The notes: generated from the sequence alone by a model not told the origin. Shown: positions 26,111 to 35,860, counted from the first letter of the stretch. The stretch: DNA of 64,000 nucleotides from Acidobacteriota bacterium (GCA_947470805.1 CANIVU010000010.1:1-64000); one strand, 5' to 3'. Numbers and translations: made by a program.

Positions 26111-27040
26111 CTAGTTTAACCGCAACGACCCCGTCAATTCCCCCACCCGCTCAATCTTCTCCGCCCGGCAGAAATCGTCCAACTCCCGCGCAATCCGCAC
26201 TGGTGAAGCCGGATCCCAGAACGTCGCTGTCCCCACCTCCACCGCCGTCGCCCCCGCCACCAGGAACTCCGCCGCATCTTCCCCCGTCGCAATCCCGCCC
26301 AACCCTACCACCGGAATCTTCACCGCCTTCGCCGCCTCATACACCAGCCGCAGCGCAATCGGCTTAATCGCCGGCCCCGACAGTCCGCCAAAGTTGTTCC
26401 CAATCCGCGGCCGGCGCGCCCGCGCATCCACCGCTAGCGAAATGAATGTGTTCACCAGGCTGATCGCGTCCGCCCCGGCGTCGGCCGCCGCCTGCGCCAG
26501 CGGGTCGATCTTCGCCACGTTCGGCGACAATTTCACAATCACCGGACGCTTCGTCAACGCTCGCACCCGCGCCACCACCCCGCCCAGCAGCGACGGATCG
26601 TTCGAAAAGAAAATCCCCCCATGCTTCGTGTTCGGACACGACACATTCAATTCATACCCCGCCAGCCCCTCTTCCCCATCCAAAATTCGGATTACCTCTT
26701 CGTAGTCTTCCACGGCATAGCCGAAAACATTCGCGAAAACCGGCGTCCCAATCTTCCGGATTCCCGGCAATTTGTCCTTCACAAACGCCCGCGCGCCAAT
26801 GTTCTGCAGTCCGATGGCGTTAATCATCCCGCTCTCGGCCTCCCAGATTCGCGGCGGCTTGTTGCCGTCCATCGGCTCCCGCGAGAGCCCCTTCACGACG
26901 ATTCCGCCCACCGCGCGCAGGTCAACAAGTGTTTCAAATTCAACGGCATACGCAAATGTGCCGGATGCCGCCAGAACGGGGTTTTTCAATGCGACGCCGC
27001 ACAACGTCGTGGCCAGGCGGGAGGAGGTGGGCGATCCCAT
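26111..27040 (-). CDS. pyrD: dihydroorotate dehydrogenase, class 1B-type catalytic subunit
   Basis: 309 residues from ATG 27040 (GGAGAG just upstream); ATG 27058 is an alternative that adds six residues. FMN-barrel motifs: ASGTFAYAVEF, VVKGLSREPMDGN, ESGMINAIGLQN, YELNVSCPNTKHGG (the Cys is the class 1 catalytic base, Ser in class 2), VKLSPNV, NTFISLAVD and VVGLGGIATGEDAAEFL. It oxidises dihydroorotate to orotate in pyrimidine synthesis. The iron-sulfur/FAD subunit PyrK of class 1B enzymes is not in the window. Confidence 0.93.
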   Translation of the reverse strand: MGSPTSSRLATTLCGVALKNPVLAASGTFAYAVEFETLVDLRAVGGIVVKGLSREPMDGNKPPRIWEAESGMINAIGLQNIGARAFVKDKLPGIRKIGTPVFANVFGYAVEDYEEVIRILDGEEGLAGYELNVSCPNTKHGGIFFSNDPSLLGGVVARVRALTKRPVIVKLSPNVAKIDPLAQAAADAGADAISLVNTFISLAVDARARRPRIGNNFGGLSGPAIKPIALRLVYEAAKAVKIPVVGLGGIATGEDAAEFLVAGATAVEVGTATFWDPASPVRIARELDDFCRAEKIERVGELTGSLRLN

Positions 27041-27156
27041 GTCTCTCCATTCTCCCAAATGCGCTCCCGCTCCCGAAGACTTCAGCGTTTTAACCCAGGT
27101 CCCATAAGGAAAATCCGGGTTCCGGCCGATTAGTATCTAAGGACCTGATCGCACTC

Positions 27157-29118
27157 TTGCATCCCAGCACGCACAATCCGGAACCCGCGCGTCATCGATC
27201 GCTCGCAACCAAGTTCTTCCTGTTTACGGCCGCCCTGCTGCTGTGGGTCGTCTTGGTTGTCGTCGCCTACGATGTCGCCTCCGGAAATGTCAGCATCGGA
27301 AAGAGTCTGCTTCTGTTCGCCGTGGTGCTCCTCATCGCCGCCGGCCTGGCCTGGATCACCATGCGTATCCTCGTTCGTCCGCTGCAGACGCTGCAAGCCG
27401 GCCTGCAGGCCGTCCGTGAAGGCCGCCTGGAGCGCATCCGCTACCGCAAGTCCGGCGACGAAATTGAATTCATTGCCCGCAATTTCAATCAGATGGTTGA
27501 GTCGCTGGAGACCAAGTCAAAAGTCATCCAGGAAAACCACGAACAACTGGAAACTCGAATCCGGCAGCGTACCGAAGAGCTCGAAACCGCCATGGGCAAC
27601 GCGCTCGCCGCCAACCGGGCGAAGACAGAATTCCTCGCCAACATGTCCCACGAACTCCGTACGCCGATGAACGGATTCCTCGGCATGATCGAACTCGTGC
27701 TTGATAGCCCCCTGCAACAGGAGCAGCGCGAACAGCTCATCACCGCGCAACGCAGCGCACACGCGCTGCTGGCCATTCTCAACGACATCCTCGATCTCTC
27801 CAAAATCGAGTCCGGCCGCATGCAGTTGGAGTTCGTTCCTTTCTCGGTCCGCACGCACCTGCGCGATTGCGTTCGCCCTCACCAGGTGCGGGCCCAACAG
27901 AACTCGATCGACCTTCGTCTCCGCGTCGATGACGCCCTGCCCGACATGCTTGTCGGCGATCCGCTCCGCATGAAACAGATTCTCAATAACCTGCTCAGCA
28001 ACGCGGTCAAGTTCACCACCAACGGGCACATCGATGTTCGCATCTCAGGTGAATCCGGCGATTCGCCGTCGGCCACCATGCTGGCGGTCTCCGTTCGCGA
28101 CACAGGCGCCGGCATCCCCGGCGAAAAGCTGCCCCAGATCTTCGAAAAATTCACGCAGGCCGATGGGAGCATCTCTCGCCGCTTCGGCGGCTCCGGCCTC
28201 GGGTTGGCCATCACAAAGCACCTGGTCAATCTATTCCAGGGCACTCTCAGCGTCACCAGTCAAGTCGGCCGCGGCAGTGAATTTCTTGTCCGGCTTCCCA
28301 TGGGCGTGGCCGCCACTGGATCCTGGGCTGTGCCTGCCGGTGAATCGAAGGCCACCCCCGCTCCGGTTTCAGCCAACGCGCTCATTCTCATCGTCGAAGA
28401 CAACATCGTCAATCAGAAGGTCATCAAGGGTCTACTACAGCGAAAGGGCTACCGCATGGAGACGGCGCCCGATGGCAGTCAGGCGCTCAGCATGTTGGAT
28501 CACTACAACTTCGACGCCATTCTCATGGATGTGCAAATGCCGGTGATGGACGGCCTCGAAGCTACCCGTCGCATCCGCGCGATGGAACAATGGCGCCAGA
28601 TCCCGATCATCGCCATGACCGCCCACGCCATGAGCGGCGACCGAGAACGCTGCCTCGCCGCCGGCATGGACGCCTATCTCTCCAAACCGGTCAATTCGGC
28701 CGAACTATTCAGCCTCCTCGACTCCTATCTCGGTGCCGACAAACAGGCGCGCGCCGCTGGCGCCCCCACCCCCGCTGTTCCTGAACCTATCGATCCTCGC
28801 ATTCGCGACGAAGTGTGCGAAGGCGATACCGCCCTCGTTGGCGATGTCGTCAATCTCTTCCTCCAACTGGCTCCGGAACGCATGGATAAACTCCAACGCG
28901 CGCTCAGCGCCGGCCAGTGCGATCTGGTTGCCGCCGAAGCCTCCGTCATCCGCCAATCGGCACAGCGGATCGCCGCCAATCCCGTTGCCGACCGCGCCCG
29001 CCGCATCGCCGAAGCTGCCGGCCGCCAGGACCAGGCTGCCATGCGCCACTCGCTCCTGCTCCTGCGCTCGGAACTCGATCGCCTCAAACGGCACGCCGGC
29101 GAACTCAAGCCGGCCTAG
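27157..29118 (+). CDS. hybrid sensor histidine kinase with receiver and degenerate HPt
   Basis: 653 residues. Two membrane helices (~18-40 and ~50-70) with almost no periplasmic loop, a HAMP-like segment (~70-120), a coiled coil, then HisKA with His165 in NMSHELRTPMNGF. The HATPase has NLLSNAVKF, DTGAGIP and FGGSGLGLAI. A receiver at ~408-530 follows, with Asp458 in ILMDVQMPVMDG. The C-terminal ~548-650 has the helical layout of an HPt domain, but the expected AHTLKGSA reads ASVIRQSA, so the phospho-accepting His is missing. The start is TTG 27157; no ATG is available. The last 4 nt overlap the convergent decarboxylase gene. Confidence 0.9.
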   Translation: MHPSTHNPEPARHRSLATKFFLFTAALLLWVVLVVVAYDVASGNVSIGKSLLLFAVVLLIAAGLAWITMRILVRPLQTLQAGLQAVREGRLERIRYRKSGDEIEFIARNFNQMVESLETKSKVIQENHEQLETRIRQRTEELETAMGNALAANRAKTEFLANMSHELRTPMNGFLGMIELVLDSPLQQEQREQLITAQRSAHALLAILNDILDLSKIESGRMQLEFVPFSVRTHLRDCVRPHQVRAQQNSIDLRLRVDDALPDMLVGDPLRMKQILNNLLSNAVKFTTNGHIDVRISGESGDSPSATMLAVSVRDTGAGIPGEKLPQIFEKFTQADGSISRRFGGSGLGLAITKHLVNLFQGTLSVTSQVGRGSEFLVRLPMGVAATGSWAVPAGESKATPAPVSANALILIVEDNIVNQKVIKGLLQRKGYRMETAPDGSQALSMLDHYNFDAILMDVQMPVMDGLEATRRIRAMEQWRQIPIIAMTAHAMSGDRERCLAAGMDAYLSKPVNSAELFSLLDSYLGADKQARAAGAPTPAVPEPIDPRIRDEVCEGDTALVGDVVNLFLQLAPERMDKLQRALSAGQCDLVAAEASVIRQSAQRIAANPVADRARRIAEAAGRQDQAAMRHSLLLLRSELDRLKRHAGELKPA

Positions 29119-30494
29119 GCCAGCCGCGTAATCTCCTCCCACAGCGCCCGCACATCCTCCCGCGTTGTGGCCTGATTTCCGATTGCTACCCGCGCCGCAT
29201 ACCGGCCCTTCAACACCGTCTGCGAAATGAAGAACCGTCCCGTCTGGTTCATGGCCGCCACCAGCGCGCGCGTCCGTTCCTCCCCGGCCCTCAACCGGAA
29301 ACACACCGCCGAAAACGGCGCCGGCGCCGCCAGTTCAAACCGCCCGTCCGCCTCCACCCAGCCAGCAAACTCCGCCGCCATCGCAATGTGTCCGCGGATC
29401 AGCTCCTGCAAAGTCTCCCGCCCGTAATACCGCAGCACATACCAAAGTTTCAGCCCCCGGAACCGCCGCCCCAACGCCACCCCGTAATCCATCAGGCTCA
29501 CCTCCCGGGGATCGGATGTGGTCTTCAGATACTCCGGCGTAATCGTGAACGTACGTCGCAACACATCCGGAAACCGCGTATAAAACGCGCTGCAATCCAT
29601 CGGCGTAAACAGCCACTTGTGCGGATTCACCACCAGCGAATGCGCCCGCTCGTTGCCGCGCAACATCCACGCGAACTCGGGCAACAGCGCCGCCGCGCCC
29701 GCATAGGCCGAATCGATGTGCACCCACACATTGTGCGCCTCGGCCACATCCAACACTGCCTCCAATGGGTCCACACTCGTCGTCGACGTCGTTCCCGCGC
29801 TCACAATTATGCAGCACGGCGTATACCCCGCCGCCACGTCGGCCTCCATCGCCGCCCGTAGAGCCTCCGGCCGCATCCGGAACGCCTCGTTACTCGCAAT
29901 TTTCCGCAAATTGCGCAGCCCGATCCCTGAGGCAATCACCGCCTTATCAATCGACGAATGCGCCTGATCGGAGCTATACACCGTCAGCTTTTTCGTAATC
30001 CCATCCAGCCGCGAATCCGGGTCCGCCCACTCCCGCGCCGCCATCACCGCATGCATCGTGCTGATCGACGCGGTATCAAAAATCTGTCCGAAATACCCCG
30101 CGTCCAGACCCATCCACTCCCGCAGCCAGCCCAGCGCCACCTGTTCCAACTCCGACACCGCCGGCGAGGCGATCCAGTTCAACCCGTTCGTGTTCATCGA
30201 TGCCGCCAGCATCTCCGCAATCACGCCCGGCACCGACGCCGTGCACGCAAAATAATTGAAGAACCGCGGATGATTCCAATGCGTCACCGCCGGTAGAATC
30301 ACCTCTTCAAAATCCGCTTGAATCCGCGCCAGCGGTTCGCCCTGCTCCGGCCCGCTCGCCGGCAACCGGTCCATCAGTTCGCCCGGCCGCATATCCGGAT
30401 TCACCCGAAAACGGGCAGGGTCTTCCAGGTACCGGGCGATCCATTCGGATGCTTCCGCCGCCGCGCGGCGGAAGGCTTCCACGTCATGCTTCAT
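29115..30494 (-). CDS. PLP-dependent group II decarboxylase (aromatic amino-acid decarboxylase-like)
   Basis: 459 residues. WNHPRFFNYFACTASVPGVIAEML is typical of aromatic-L-amino-acid and related decarboxylases. YSSDQAHSSIDKA provides the His that stacks on PLP, WVHIDSAYAG the Asp that pairs with the pyridine nitrogen, and VVNPHKWLFTPMDCSAFY the Schiff-base Lys. Likely products are aromatic amines from tyrosine, DOPA or tryptophan; specificity cannot be read. The downstream dihydrodipicolinate synthase-like gene on the same strand actually lies 3 nt upstream in transcription order, so the two form an operon. Confidence 0.9.
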   Translation of the reverse strand: MKHDVEAFRRAAAEASEWIARYLEDPARFRVNPDMRPGELMDRLPASGPEQGEPLARIQADFEEVILPAVTHWNHPRFFNYFACTASVPGVIAEMLAASMNTNGLNWIASPAVSELEQVALGWLREWMGLDAGYFGQIFDTASISTMHAVMAAREWADPDSRLDGITKKLTVYSSDQAHSSIDKAVIASGIGLRNLRKIASNEAFRMRPEALRAAMEADVAAGYTPCCIIVSAGTTSTTSVDPLEAVLDVAEAHNVWVHIDSAYAGAAALLPEFAWMLRGNERAHSLVVNPHKWLFTPMDCSAFYTRFPDVLRRTFTITPEYLKTTSDPREVSLMDYGVALGRRFRGLKLWYVLRYYGRETLQELIRGHIAMAAEFAGWVEADGRFELAAPAPFSAVCFRLRAGEERTRALVAAMNQTGRFFISQTVLKGRYAARVAIGNQATTREDVRALWEEITRLA

Positions 30495-30497
30495 TCC

Positions 30498-31421
30498 CTA
30501 ATTGTCGCCTGCGCACTCGTCCTTCATGGCGATCTCAAATCCGCGGAACCACTCCCCGAATTCATCGGCCTTCCGTTGCGCCGTCGGCCCGATCGGCAAC
30601 GCCGGCGCGGCCTTCTTGAATCCCCGCGCTTTCATCGTCAACTGAATGCCGAACGGTGTCGGGAACGGGTCGATGTGCTCGATAAACGAATCGAGCAAAG
30701 CCCCGCGCCGCGCCAGCGCTTCGCTGTCGCCCCGCGTCGCCGCCCGGTCAATCGCCACGATCAACTCTGGGATCCCGCAAGCGCACCCGCTGATCACCCC
30801 ATCGGCCTTCGCCCGGTGCGACGCCAGTAGCCGGTCGTTCCCCAGCAAATGCCGGAACGGCATCCGCTGCCGCAACGCATGCACCGCGTCGAAAATTTCC
30901 GTATTGCCGCTGGAATCCTTGATCCCCGCAAACTGCCCCGTCTCCAAAATCGCGCACGCTGTGGCCGCTTCCATCCCCGTCGTAAAGAACGGCAGGTTGT
31001 ACAGCAAGGTGGGCGCCAATCCCGCCGTCTGCCGCGCGAAGGCGTCGTAGTAGGCGATGATCCCTTCCTGGCTATGCCGGAAGAAGTGCGGCGGCATCAG
31101 CAACAGCGCCGTCGCCCCCACCTCCGTCGCCTGCCGCGCCAACACCACCGCGCCCTCCAGCGTCGAATGCGAGACGTTCACAATCACCGGCGTTCGGCTC
31201 CGCCGTACCGCCATCTGCGACAGCCGCATCCGCTCTTCCACGTCGTAGTGAATGAACTCGCCGGTCGCGCCCAGTACCGCCACGCCCTTCACGCCGCGTT
31301 CATTCACAAAGTCCACAATGTCCAGCGCCTGGCTGATATCAATCGTGTGGCCTTCTTCACGCCGCGGCGCAATCACCGCCGCCATCGCGCCAAGCACGGC
31401 GCCCTCACCCAACCGGGTCAT
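30498..31421 (-). CDS. DapA/NAL-family aldolase (dihydrodipicolinate synthase-like)
   Basis: 307 residues with a (beta/alpha)8 barrel: GVKGVAVLGATGEFIHYDVEER (pyruvate-carboxylate binding region, AxGATGE), VIVNVSHSTLEGAV, LLYNLPFF (catalytic Tyr) and FAGIKDSSGN with the Schiff-base Lys. Family members condense or cleave pyruvate-derived 2-keto acids. The TGE motif and operon with a PLP decarboxylase suggest a catabolic keto-acid aldolase rather than lysine synthesis. This is an inference. Confidence 0.87.
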   Translation of the reverse strand: MTRLGEGAVLGAMAAVIAPRREEGHTIDISQALDIVDFVNERGVKGVAVLGATGEFIHYDVEERMRLSQMAVRRSRTPVIVNVSHSTLEGAVVLARQATEVGATALLLMPPHFFRHSQEGIIAYYDAFARQTAGLAPTLLYNLPFFTTGMEAATACAILETGQFAGIKDSSGNTEIFDAVHALRQRMPFRHLLGNDRLLASHRAKADGVISGCACGIPELIVAIDRAATRGDSEALARRGALLDSFIEHIDPFPTPFGIQLTMKARGFKKAAPALPIGPTAQRKADEFGEWFRGFEIAMKDECAGDN

Positions 31422-31566
31422 AATCTGTTCCTGTAGTTTTTAGTTTTTTGCCGGCACTGCCAAAACGGTGGCGGCTGTGTCTAGCATATCGCGCGAGGCC
31501 TCTGTAAACTCTCCCTGCCCCTGGCCTACCTATCCGCGGCCCATCGCGTTTAATAGGGAGAGGAGC

Positions 31567-32484
31567 ATGTTTCCATTCATGCGTTATTGTTTATGGCTGC
31601 TCGCCGCCGGTCTCGCGCAGGCGCAGTTCTTCCCGCTCGAAGTCGGCAATCAATGGGTCTACCGTGTCGATGCCGGCCCCGTCAAAGAAGTCCGCGTCGC
31701 CGAAGTTCTCCGCATCGAGACCGTTGATGACAAAGAATACTTCGTCTACAAAGGAATCAACGGCGATACCGCCCGCCTTCGCCTCACGCCCGATAACAAA
31801 CTGGTCCAGTGGAACGCCGACGGCACCGAATCCCTCTGGGCCGATTTCAGCGCCGCCGAAGGCGCCACCTTCACCACCGCGGTCGACCGCTGCACCGGCC
31901 GCGCCCGCGTCGAATCCCGTAATGGCAAAACCGAACTGCTCGGCCAGACCTGGGATGGTGGCTTCCAAGTCGCCTATAGCCCTGCCAACTGCGCCGACGC
32001 CGGCATCACCAATGACTTATACTTCCCGGGCATCGGCCTCGCCCAGCGTACCTATCAGAGCTTCACCGGCCCGCGCGTTTTCAAACTCATCTATGCCCGC
32101 CTCGGCACCGCCAGCATCGTCACCAGCGGCGACTTCAACTTCCGCATCCACCTCGCCCAGCGCACCTACGCCGGCCGCGCCCTCATCAACCTCCGCCTGA
32201 CGCTCGAAAACTGGACGAAGGAGCCCCTCAAGCTGAACTTCACCAGTGGCCAGTCCTTCGACTTCGTCATCCGCGACGCCGCCGGCGAGGGCGTCTACTT
32301 CTGGTCGGCCAACAAACTCTTCACCGCCGAAGTCCGCGAACTGAATATCACCGGCGAAAAGAACTGGATCGCCACCGAAGAGCTGGACCTCAAGCCCGGC
32401 GAATACACTCTGGAAGCCTGGCTGGCCACCGCTGGCAAGCCCATGTACAAAGCCCAGCTCCCCCTCACCATCCTCCCCAACTAA
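31567..32484 (+). CDS. secreted protein with C-terminal BsuPI-like domain
   Basis: 305 residues from ATG 31567, which has AGGAG 2-6 nt upstream. MRYCLWLLAAGLAQA is a signal peptide. FFPLEVGNQWVYRVDAG opens an all-beta N-terminal domain of the kind seen in acidobacterial lipoprotein-like proteins. Residues ~200-305 (LINLRLTLENWTKEPLKLNFTSGQSFDFVIRD … DLKPGEYTLEAWLATAG) match the BsuPI (intracellular proteinase inhibitor) fold. The role is unknown; protease inhibition or a carbohydrate or envelope role are both possible. Confidence 0.7.
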   Translation: MFPFMRYCLWLLAAGLAQAQFFPLEVGNQWVYRVDAGPVKEVRVAEVLRIETVDDKEYFVYKGINGDTARLRLTPDNKLVQWNADGTESLWADFSAAEGATFTTAVDRCTGRARVESRNGKTELLGQTWDGGFQVAYSPANCADAGITNDLYFPGIGLAQRTYQSFTGPRVFKLIYARLGTASIVTSGDFNFRIHLAQRTYAGRALINLRLTLENWTKEPLKLNFTSGQSFDFVIRDAAGEGVYFWSANKLFTAEVRELNITGEKNWIATEELDLKPGEYTLEAWLATAGKPMYKAQLPLTILPN

Positions 32485-32485
32485 C

Positions 32486-32524
32486 CAGACAAATCCTGGG
32501 TGACTGTCACCCAGGATTTGTCTG
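32486..32524. repeat. perfect 18-bp palindromic hairpin
   Basis: CAGACAAATCCTGGGTGA (32486-32503), loop CTG, and its exact reverse complement (32507-32524). It starts one base after the BsuPI-gene stop and lies 48 nt before the next start on the same strand. No T run follows, so it is either a factor-dependent terminator, an mRNA stabiliser or a REP-like mobile palindrome. Confidence 0.85.
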
Positions 32525-32571
32525 ACCACTCCGCATTGCGTCGCAGGGCGCAATGCAGAGACAATGTTCGC

Positions 32572-33486
32572 TTGCCCTCTCCCACCGCTCCGGTCAGCGA
32601 ACCCATCGGCCCGCGAACCTTCCTCCTCGCCATCCTCGTCTCCATCCTCTGGGGCGGCAACCTCGTCTCCATCCGTGTCGGTGTCGATAGCGTTCCCCCG
32701 CTCTGGAGCGCCTTCTGGCGCATGGCCGTCGGCGTTCTGGTCGTCGCCGGCTGGTCGCTCTCCCGCGGCGTCTCCCTTCGCCCAGCCCCCTCCGAATGGC
32801 GCCCGCTCTTCCTCCTCGGCGTTCTCTTCACCACCCAAATCGGCCTGCTCAACTCCGCCAGCGCCATGACCTCCCCCTCCTACGGCGTCGTCATCCTCAA
32901 CTCCTACGCCGTCTTCGCCAACCTCACCGGCCACTTCTGGCGCGGCGCCCACGGCGAGGATCGCCTCACCCCCATGCGCGTCCTCGGCCTCTCCGTCGCC
33001 ATCGCCGGCCTCGTCGTCCTCACCATGGGCCGCGCCCCTAAGGCACTCGCCCCCCAACCCCTCCTCGGCAACCTGATGATGGTCGTCTCCGCCTTCCTCC
33101 TCGGCTACCGCCAGGTCTACACCCGCGTCCTTGTCCAGAACATCCACCCCGTCCGCACCGTCGTCTGGCAAATGGCTTGGTCCGTCCCCCTGTTCCTCGC
33201 TATCGCGGCAATCTCCGAACCCATGGTCTACGGCCACGTCACCTGGCAAGCCGTCGCCGCCATCTCCTACCAGGGCGTCATCGTCGCCGGCATCTGCTTC
33301 ATCGTCTGGGCTGAACTGCTGAAGAAACACGCCGCCGGCACCCTGTCGATGTTTTCGTTCCTCGTCCCCATCGCCGGCATCGCCCTCTCCGGCTGGATCT
33401 TCAACGAACCCCTCACCCCCGGCCTCGTCGTCGGCGGCCTGCTCGCCCTCACCGGCGTCTTCATTGTCACCCGCACCGCCAGCTGA
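32572..33486 (+). CDS. EamA/DMT-superfamily exporter
   Basis: 304 residues from TTG 32572 (MPSPTAPVSEPIG). Ten hydrophobic segments in two EamA repeats: LLAILVSILWGGNLVSIRVGV and the second half VVSAFLLGYRQVYTRVL … GTLSMFSFLVPIAGIALSGWIFNEPLTPGLVVGGLLALTGV. The end of each repeat carries the usual Pro-rich helix followed by a GEPLT-like turn (NEPLTP). It probably exports amino acids or metabolites by proton exchange; the substrate is unknown. It ends immediately against the convergent DUF1592 gene. Confidence 0.87.
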   Translation: MPSPTAPVSEPIGPRTFLLAILVSILWGGNLVSIRVGVDSVPPLWSAFWRMAVGVLVVAGWSLSRGVSLRPAPSEWRPLFLLGVLFTTQIGLLNSASAMTSPSYGVVILNSYAVFANLTGHFWRGAHGEDRLTPMRVLGLSVAIAGLVVLTMGRAPKALAPQPLLGNLMMVVSAFLLGYRQVYTRVLVQNIHPVRTVVWQMAWSVPLFLAIAAISEPMVYGHVTWQAVAAISYQGVIVAGICFIVWAELLKKHAAGTLSMFSFLVPIAGIALSGWIFNEPLTPGLVVGGLLALTGVFIVTRTAS

Positions 33487-35856
33487 CTACCGGCTCCGGA
33501 ACGCCTCGCTCTGCACCACCAGTTCCACCAGGTCCCGCAGCCCATTCCCACGGGCCCCAACGGCGACACCAATCGCCTCCACCCGCCCCCGGTCCGCCGC
33601 GTCAAACTTGCGCCCGCAAGCGTACGTCAACAGCCGTTCCGTCAGCACCCGCGTAAACGCCGCCTTCCGCGCACCCAGCGCCTGCCGCAGCCCGACGATG
33701 TCGGTGAACTTCTCCCCCGTCGTCAACTCTCCGGAAGCGTCAATCTCCCGGCCTCCCGGATACTTCGCGCGCCACCGTCCAATCGGATCAAAATTCTCCA
33801 ACGCAAACCCCGGCGGGTCAATCGACCGGTGACACGACATGCACGCCGCGCTCTCCCGGTGCTTCGTCAGCAAATCCCGCACCGTCTTCGCCCCCCGGAC
33901 ATCCGGATCCAACGCCGGTACATCGTCGGGCGGCGGTGCCGGCGGCGTGCCGAAAATGTTCTCCAACACCCACACCCCGCGCGTCACCGGCGACGTCTCA
34001 ATCCCGTTCGCCGACACCGTCAGAATGCTCCCATGCCCCAGCAATCCGCCCCGCCGCGCATCCGTCAACTCCACCTTCCGGAACACATGCCCGCCCACGC
34101 TCGGAATCGCATCCGCCATCCCATAGAGCCGTGCCAACGGCTTGTTCAGAAAGCTGTACCGCGCCTCGATGAAGTCGTGAAGGCTCTTGTTCTCATCCAG
34201 CAGATGCCGCATCAGCATCCGCGTCTCGGTCTTCATCGCGTTCTGTAGATCGTCCCAATAATAGGCGCCAAACGCGTCCCGGTCCGGCGGCATATCGCCA
34301 AGGCTGCGCAGGTTCAGCCAGCTGTCCAGAAAGCCCTCCACGAAAGCCTTCGCCCGCGGGCTCGCCAGCAGTCGCCGCGTCTCCGCCCGCAGCACGTCGT
34401 CCCGCAGCAACGCTTCCGTACTCGCCTGCCGCAACAGCGCCTCGTCCGGCATCGTCGACCACAGGAAATACGAAAGCCGCGAAGCCAGTCCATAGCTGCC
34501 TCCCTCGTTGCCCACGTAGAGAAACGCCGGCGAACACAGCACAGCCTTCAGCGCGTCTTTCAACGCTCCCTCCGGCGATACGCCGGTCGCCCGCCGCTTC
34601 TCCGCGATCGCCACCAGCCGGTCCACCTCCGCCGCCGTCGCCGGCCGTCGATACGCCCGCGTCGCGAACTTCGCAATGATCTCCCGCGTCCGCTCCGGCG
34701 CAAACGGCCGGTCGCCATACAGCACCTGCTGGCTCGCCGGAATCGCCGGCGGATCAATCGGCCCGCGAATCTCCACCTGATGAATCCGGATCTGCGGAAT
34801 CGGCCCGTACTTCATCATCGCGATGCGCCCCGGCACAATCCCCTGCGCCACGTTCCGCTGGTCTTCCGGCAGATACTGCGGAAACCGCCGCGCGAACGTG
34901 CTAAACACGTTTCGCACATTGTTCATTCCGTTCGGAAAGATGAACCGTGGCTGATACCCCGCGTCCAGTCGCACCCGGAACGTCACCCAATTTGGCCCAC
35001 CGTCGGCCAGGTCCACTGGCTCAGCCAGCAGCGGCTGCAAAGGTTGCTCATGCTGCAAATAGCCCGCCCGAGCATTCCCCGCCACCACCCCAAACCGGAA
35101 CGGTGCCTCCGGGTCCATGCCGAATAACTTCGCCTCGTACGGGTTCTTCCTGTGCAGCGCTTCCACCTGCGCCCTCACCTCATAAACCCCGTCGTAGGGA
35201 ACCCCTTCGGAAAAAGCATGGAGCGGTGCGTAAGCGCCCGCGTAATGTGGCGTCCTCGGATGCTCGAACAGCGACATGTACTGCATCAACTGGTTGCGCG
35301 TCCGCGCCCCGTCCAGCTCTTTCTGCTGCCGGAAATGATCCTTGAAAACCCACGTCCGTGCCGCCGGTGCCGGCTTGCCCGGCAGGGCCTTCTCAATCAC
35401 CGCCTCCGCTGCGTCCAGATACTGCTCCAGCAAATAGCCCGAGGTCACCAGCGTCTCCCCGATGTTGTCCATGTGCGCGTACTGCTGATCGCGCGGGAAC
35501 TTGCTCGTCGGGTCGAACTGATCCATCTCCATCCGTAGCAGATCGCCAATCGTGTTCACATACTCCCGTCGGTTCATCCGCCGCAACGCCACCTTCGCGG
35601 GCGCCTGCCGCGCTAGATGCCCAAGGAACGCCTCCCGCTCTGCCCGCCCAGGTTGTTTGGCCTGCTGGGGCGGCATCGTTCCGGCCTCCACCCGCCTTGT
35701 TACCGCCGCCGCGTCCGCCGCGTTCAATGGTCCCCGGTCGAACCGCCGGTTCGCCAGCTGCGCCTTTTCCCCATGGCACGGCGTGCAGTAGGTGGCAAGA
35801 AAGCTCGCCGCCGGGTTCGTCGCCGCGGCAAGCAGTAGAACAATCGAAAACGTCAT
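33487..35856 (-). CDS. DUF1592/DUF1588/DUF1585 haem-binding secreted protein
   Basis: 789 residues from ATG 35856 (MTFSIVLLLAAATNPAA, signal peptide). An N-terminal cytochrome-c-like segment has TYCTPCHG. It is followed by the DUF1587 segment RRMNRREYVNTIGDLL, the large DUF1592 core (RLSYFLWSTMPDEALL), DUF1588 (RRGGLLGHGSILTVSANGIETSPVTRGVWVLENIFG) and DUF1585 (ERLLTYACGRKFD). A second CxxCH is in CMSCHRSIDPPGFALENFDPIG. These proteins abound in Planctomycetes and Acidobacteriota and pair with DUF1552 proteins. They are thought to act in polymer breakdown or extracytoplasmic redox, unproven. It starts 4 nt after the DUF1552 gene. Confidence 0.92.
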   Translation of the reverse strand: MTFSIVLLLAAATNPAASFLATYCTPCHGEKAQLANRRFDRGPLNAADAAAVTRRVEAGTMPPQQAKQPGRAEREAFLGHLARQAPAKVALRRMNRREYVNTIGDLLRMEMDQFDPTSKFPRDQQYAHMDNIGETLVTSGYLLEQYLDAAEAVIEKALPGKPAPAARTWVFKDHFRQQKELDGARTRNQLMQYMSLFEHPRTPHYAGAYAPLHAFSEGVPYDGVYEVRAQVEALHRKNPYEAKLFGMDPEAPFRFGVVAGNARAGYLQHEQPLQPLLAEPVDLADGGPNWVTFRVRLDAGYQPRFIFPNGMNNVRNVFSTFARRFPQYLPEDQRNVAQGIVPGRIAMMKYGPIPQIRIHQVEIRGPIDPPAIPASQQVLYGDRPFAPERTREIIAKFATRAYRRPATAAEVDRLVAIAEKRRATGVSPEGALKDALKAVLCSPAFLYVGNEGGSYGLASRLSYFLWSTMPDEALLRQASTEALLRDDVLRAETRRLLASPRAKAFVEGFLDSWLNLRSLGDMPPDRDAFGAYYWDDLQNAMKTETRMLMRHLLDENKSLHDFIEARYSFLNKPLARLYGMADAIPSVGGHVFRKVELTDARRGGLLGHGSILTVSANGIETSPVTRGVWVLENIFGTPPAPPPDDVPALDPDVRGAKTVRDLLTKHRESAACMSCHRSIDPPGFALENFDPIGRWRAKYPGGREIDASGELTTGEKFTDIVGLRQALGARKAAFTRVLTERLLTYACGRKFDAADRGRVEAIGVAVGARGNGLRDLVELVVQSEAFRSR

Positions 35857-35860
35857 CGCC

